Assembly (NCBI RefSeq): GCF_037392515.1
Contig: NC_090281.1
Span: 44,306,645 to 44,370,644 of the forward strand
Length of the DNA: 64,000 bases
Source of the DNA: Haliotis asinina
Taxonomy: Eukaryota; Mollusca; Gastropoda; Lepetellida; Haliotidae
Direction: 5' to 3'
The first letter of the stretch is position 1; the number at the start of each line of letters is the position of its first letter. This document shows positions 62,601 through 64,000 of the stretch, in pieces. The notes under the pieces are model-generated. The model saw only the letters and a list, made by a program, of their open reading frames with translations. It did no database searches and was not told where the DNA came from. Made by a program: the position numbers and the translations under genes.

Positions 62601-63308
62601 AATCATGTGTGTATGTGCGTGTGCGTGTGTCAGTTCACCTGTGTAGTTGGCAATTGGAATGATTCTTCATCAATGTATTTTTCTTCTAATCTTACATCCC
62701 ATGATTTGTTTCCTATTTGCGTCGACAACGAGTCAGACCGACCAGTTGCCAGTGCGGCAATACCGTCCTTGGATCAAAGGCCCGCTATCGTACAACAGCT
62801 GTGTAACACACGTTCAGACTTTGATACACAATAACCACCCCCTTTCTCAAGGTATTGCCATATCAGTATCTGTCAACGATGGAACAAATCAGTAAAGATA
62901 ATCTGCGATCGTAGACGATCTTAACTGCTGTACTTTAACACAGACTGACTACAATCTAGGCGCTTTGTAGAATATAGACCAGAAGTGAGTCAGTGAGTAT
63001 TCCAAAATATGTCAACCAAGTCAGCCAGCCTGACCACCCGAAAACGTTAGGCGCCTCCATGTGCGCAAACGTCCATAGCATGTGTGAGTAAAAGGGTTCA
63101 TCACAAAGTGAAGCAAAGTACCCCATATTTCAGACAGACTAAAAACCGCATACCTGATGCAGTTGTCCGGGTCATTGACACAGTCCGTATTACACTGGAA
63201 CCTCTCCCAGTCCAAGAATCCCATGGGCGGGGTCAGGGCGAGACCATTGTTCAAAGCCTGTGACATCCCAAGGACAGCCAGTAACACGAGCAGATGAATG
63301 CGCGCCAT
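53350..63308 (-). CDS. GH27 alpha-galactosidase / alpha-N-acetylgalactosaminidase, gene B
   Basis: Seven exons on the minus strand: 63154-63308, 60916-61090, 56321-56495, 55516-55601, 55052-55216, 54645-54842 and 53350-53607. Exon lengths (155, 175, 175, 86, 165, 198, 258) and phases equal those of gene A, giving 403 residues. All introns are GT-AG. The leader [18 protein letters not shown] is a good signal peptide; an upstream in-frame ATG (63350) would precede it with a polar stretch, so I prefer 63308. Catalytic landmarks are kept: GIDDCW, KFDGC, WRTFTD, NDPDE. The recognition loop reads CEWWSGD, against CEWWDGD in gene A. Likely a secreted or lysosomal hydrolase of terminal alpha-linked Gal or GalNAc. 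Introns are larger than in gene A because of minisatellites. No promoter motif was recognised. The gene appears intact. Confidence 0.93.
53737..54237. repeat. 40-bp minisatellite in intron 6 of gene B (~12 copies)
   Basis: Near-perfect copies of CATACACTGACATGGATAAA plus GACATAGATACAGATRGAMA. All three minus-strand frames are open through the array (up to 248 codons) because 40 is not a multiple of three and the minus strand of the unit lacks stops. Intron 6 of gene A has no counterpart. Confidence 0.95.
54645..54842 (-). CDS. Gene B exon 6
   Basis: 198 bp, acceptor ACACAG|TTGATC, donor GAG|GTGGGA, a weaker donor than in gene A (GTGAGT). Nine of 66 residues differ from gene A. Confidence 0.92.
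55052..55216 (-). CDS. Gene B exon 5 (acid/base)
   Basis: 165 bp, acceptor CCCCAG|CACTCT, donor [20 protein letters not shown] keeps the acid/base Asp. Eleven of 55 residues differ from gene A. Confidence 0.92.
55516..55601 (-). CDS. Gene B exon 4 (substrate-recognition loop)
   Basis: 86 bp, acceptor TTCAG|ATTTCC, donor [29 protein letters not shown], with Ser where gene A has Asp. Confidence 0.9.
55745..55970 (+). repeat. Duplicated intronic block, copy 1
   Basis: In intron 3 of gene B. Shares GTAGCACATACACTGGGTAT, AGTTCATGATGTC and AAATGATGTTCACTCAGTCA with 57370-57575 in the same orientation, with moderate divergence. Confidence 0.75.
56008..56110 (-). mobile_element. Truncated SINE, reverse orientation
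   Basis: GTGAGGGAGTGAGTTCAGTC, then TTAGCAATATTCCAGCAATA and CACGGCGTGGGACACC. The tRNA-like head is mostly lost. Confidence 0.55.
56321..56495 (-). CDS. Gene B exon 3 (catalytic nucleophile)
   Basis: 175 bp, acceptor TTCACAG|GTACAT, donor ATAC|GTAAAA. Contains [17 protein letters not shown] and LLKFDGC. Confidence 0.92.
57370..57575 (+). repeat. Duplicated intronic block, copy 2
   Basis: In intron 2 of gene B; counterpart of 55745-55970. Confidence 0.75.
57600..60085. repeat. 32-bp minisatellite in intron 2 of gene B (~75 copies)
   Basis: Unit TTGGACTGCATCATCAACAC plus CACCCTCAACCC, with higher-order variation (AGCAACACC, GGTATC variants). It is open in all three plus-strand frames over long spans (up to 442 codons), giving repeats such as [19 protein letters not shown] and [10 protein letters not shown]. 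Antisense to gene B. No splice, leader or family evidence, so not called as a gene. Confidence 0.95.
60473..60630 (-). mobile_element. GAGTGAG-type repeat, inverted fragment
   Basis: AGCCCATGCTTGTCATAAGA, TAATGGGATCAGGTGGTCAG and ATCGCTGGATTGTCTGGTC are the reverse of blocks at 61203-61480. Confidence 0.65.
60916..61090 (-). CDS. Gene B exon 2
   Basis: 175 bp, acceptor TTCCAG|TGAG, donor TAT|GTAAGA. It reads [20 protein letters not shown] and [16 protein letters not shown]. Confidence 0.92.
61203..61480 (+). mobile_element. GAGTGAG-type SINE, best-preserved copy
   Basis: In intron 1 of gene B. (GTGA)n, then GTTTTACGCCGCACTCAGCA, CGGTCTGTAAATAATCGAGT, ATGAGCATCGATCTGCGCAA, CCTCTTACGACAAGCTGAG, and an end with CTATTCTACCCCGGGACCTT. 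Likely a gastropod-wide family. Confidence 0.75.
61481..61622 (-). mobile_element. tRNA-derived SINE, reverse orientation
   Basis: GAGTGAGTGAGTTTGG tail, body TTACGGCGGGAGACATC, reverse B box GGGAATCGAACCC (61549-61561) and reverse A box TACCCATTGGCTACCC. Abuts the preceding element. Confidence 0.7.
61795..61945 (-). mobile_element. tRNA-derived SINE, reverse orientation
   Basis: TTTTAGTTTTACGCCGCTTT tail, body CAGGGCGGGGGACTCC, reverse B box GGGGAATCGTACCCC and reverse A box TTTTAACCACTAGGCCACCC. Confidence 0.7.
62463..62610 (+). mobile_element. tRNA-derived SINE
   Basis: Head GTGTGGTAGCTTAGTAACTA, degenerate B box CCAAGTTCCC, body CACTTCCGGTGACCCCGCCA, tail GTCGCTAAAGGCAGCGTAAA. Confidence 0.6.
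62983..63065 (+). mobile_element. Truncated GAGTGAG-type repeat
   Basis: GTGAGTCAGTGAGTATTCC joined to GTCAACCAAGTCAGCCAGCC and TGACCACCCG; the middle is deleted. Ends within intron 1 of gene B. Confidence 0.5.
63154..63308 (-). CDS. Gene B exon 1
   Basis: 155 bp, donor CAG|GTATGC. Signal peptide, then [20 protein letters not shown]. The leader differs strongly from gene A while the mature start is identical. Confidence 0.9.
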
Positions 63309-63469
63309 TGTGATCCCGCGTGAAGTCGAATGAAACTTGCTCATGACCACAGCACCGGGTTATCTCTATGGCCGGTGACAAGTGTGGGACAAGAGATCAC
63401 TATCTACACCTGACCCTGTCTTTGAACAGAGAGTACAACTGTATACTTGTCGTGTCGTCCTCGTCAAGC

Positions 63470-63745
63470 GCTGTCTCTGTAACATTCCCACTGCGTCACA
63501 CTGCCAATGTGGCCTTGTCATAGCCTCACACTGTCAACATAAACTTGCCATAGTCTCACTCTGTCAATGTAACGTTGACGTGGCCTCACTCTACCAGTGT
63601 GGCCTCACTCTGCCAGTGTAACCTGGTCATAGCATCATACAGCCCCTGTAACATTGGCATACCGTCAGACTGTCTATGTAACATTGCCTTTGCGTGTAAC
63701 TGTCACTGTAACATTCCATCAAAATAACACTGTAACACAAACAAA
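63470..63745. repeat. Degenerate ~30-bp tandem repeat upstream of gene B
   Basis: Diverged copies built from CACTCTGTCAATGTAAC and TTGTCATAGCCT. Starts about 160 bp upstream of the gene B start codon. Related words (AACATTGGCATAC) appear in the repeat upstream of gene A. Confidence 0.65.
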
Positions 63746-64000
63746 GCGTAAGTTGCATGTTTTATCTGTTTGATTGTTTAAATCAGTAATGGTTGATTTC
63801 GTGATGGCTTAACCTTCCGCGTATCCTGTAAATAAATTTAATCCAAGACGCAATAGTTTAAAATGTTTTTGCCACTTTTTTTCCGAGCAAATGTCTGTAA
63901 CAAAATACAAAACACTGACGTAGTTATTTTAATACATAATTAAATATTTTGCATTCATCTTGACAGACCATTAGCGCCATCTTTAAAACGTGCTGGCGTG
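63746..64000. other. Unassigned window end
   Basis: AT-rich, nothing recognised. Confidence 0.3.

Overview
The window is nuclear DNA from an animal. Its two clear genes are split by GT-AG introns, it is AT-rich and full of SINEs, LINE and Tc1 remnants, minisatellites and fold-back elements, and it has no operons. A dispersed repeat beginning with GAGTGAG / TTTTACGCCGC is of a kind I associate with gastropods, abalone in particular. That assignment is inference from memory, not a search.

Layout. 0.5-2.3 kb: a long open exon of a STELLO/DUF288-type glycosyltransferase, followed by two decayed pieces of related sequence (2.8 kb and 5.8-6.2 kb) and a 24-bp minisatellite (3.5-5.3 kb). 7.5-14.6 kb, minus strand: complete seven-exon GH27 alpha-galactosidase/alpha-N-acetylgalactosaminidase gene A, with a MITE, SINEs and a LINE scrap in its introns. 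14.9-22 kb: minisatellites, two dead Tc1-like transposases and a 460-bp imperfect palindrome. 22.3-31.2 kb: a tandem array of a 2,027-bp unit, just over four copies. Its right end continues into a ~3 kb block that recurs at 49.2-52.5 kb. 34.0-38.7 kb: a 4.6-kb fold-back element with terminal inverted repeats over 500 bp long, made of short tandem repeats and ending at TA dinucleotides; a LINE fragment lies inside. 38.8-39.9 kb: a second LINE fragment. 40.5-42.1 kb: a second array of the 51-bp minisatellite first seen at 19.6-21.1 kb. 42-48 kb: mostly unique sequence with a weak candidate plus-strand gene. 53.3-63.3 kb, minus strand: gene B, a head-to-tail paralogue of gene A with identical exon lengths and phases but larger introns holding 40-bp and 32-bp minisatellites.

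Functionally, the window is a tandem GH27 hydrolase pair in repeat-rich DNA beside a glycosyltransferase gene. Both paralogues keep the catalytic aspartates and look intact. They differ at a substrate-recognition position (Asp in A, Ser in B), and their differences are densest in the exon holding the catalytic acid/base. I found no CRISPR array, rRNA or true tRNA gene, and no convincing retrovirus-like or Polinton element. Nothing amounts to a proven new multi-gene system. The observations most worth following are the GH27 pair, the 2,027-bp array with its repeated exon-like cassette, and the fold-back element.
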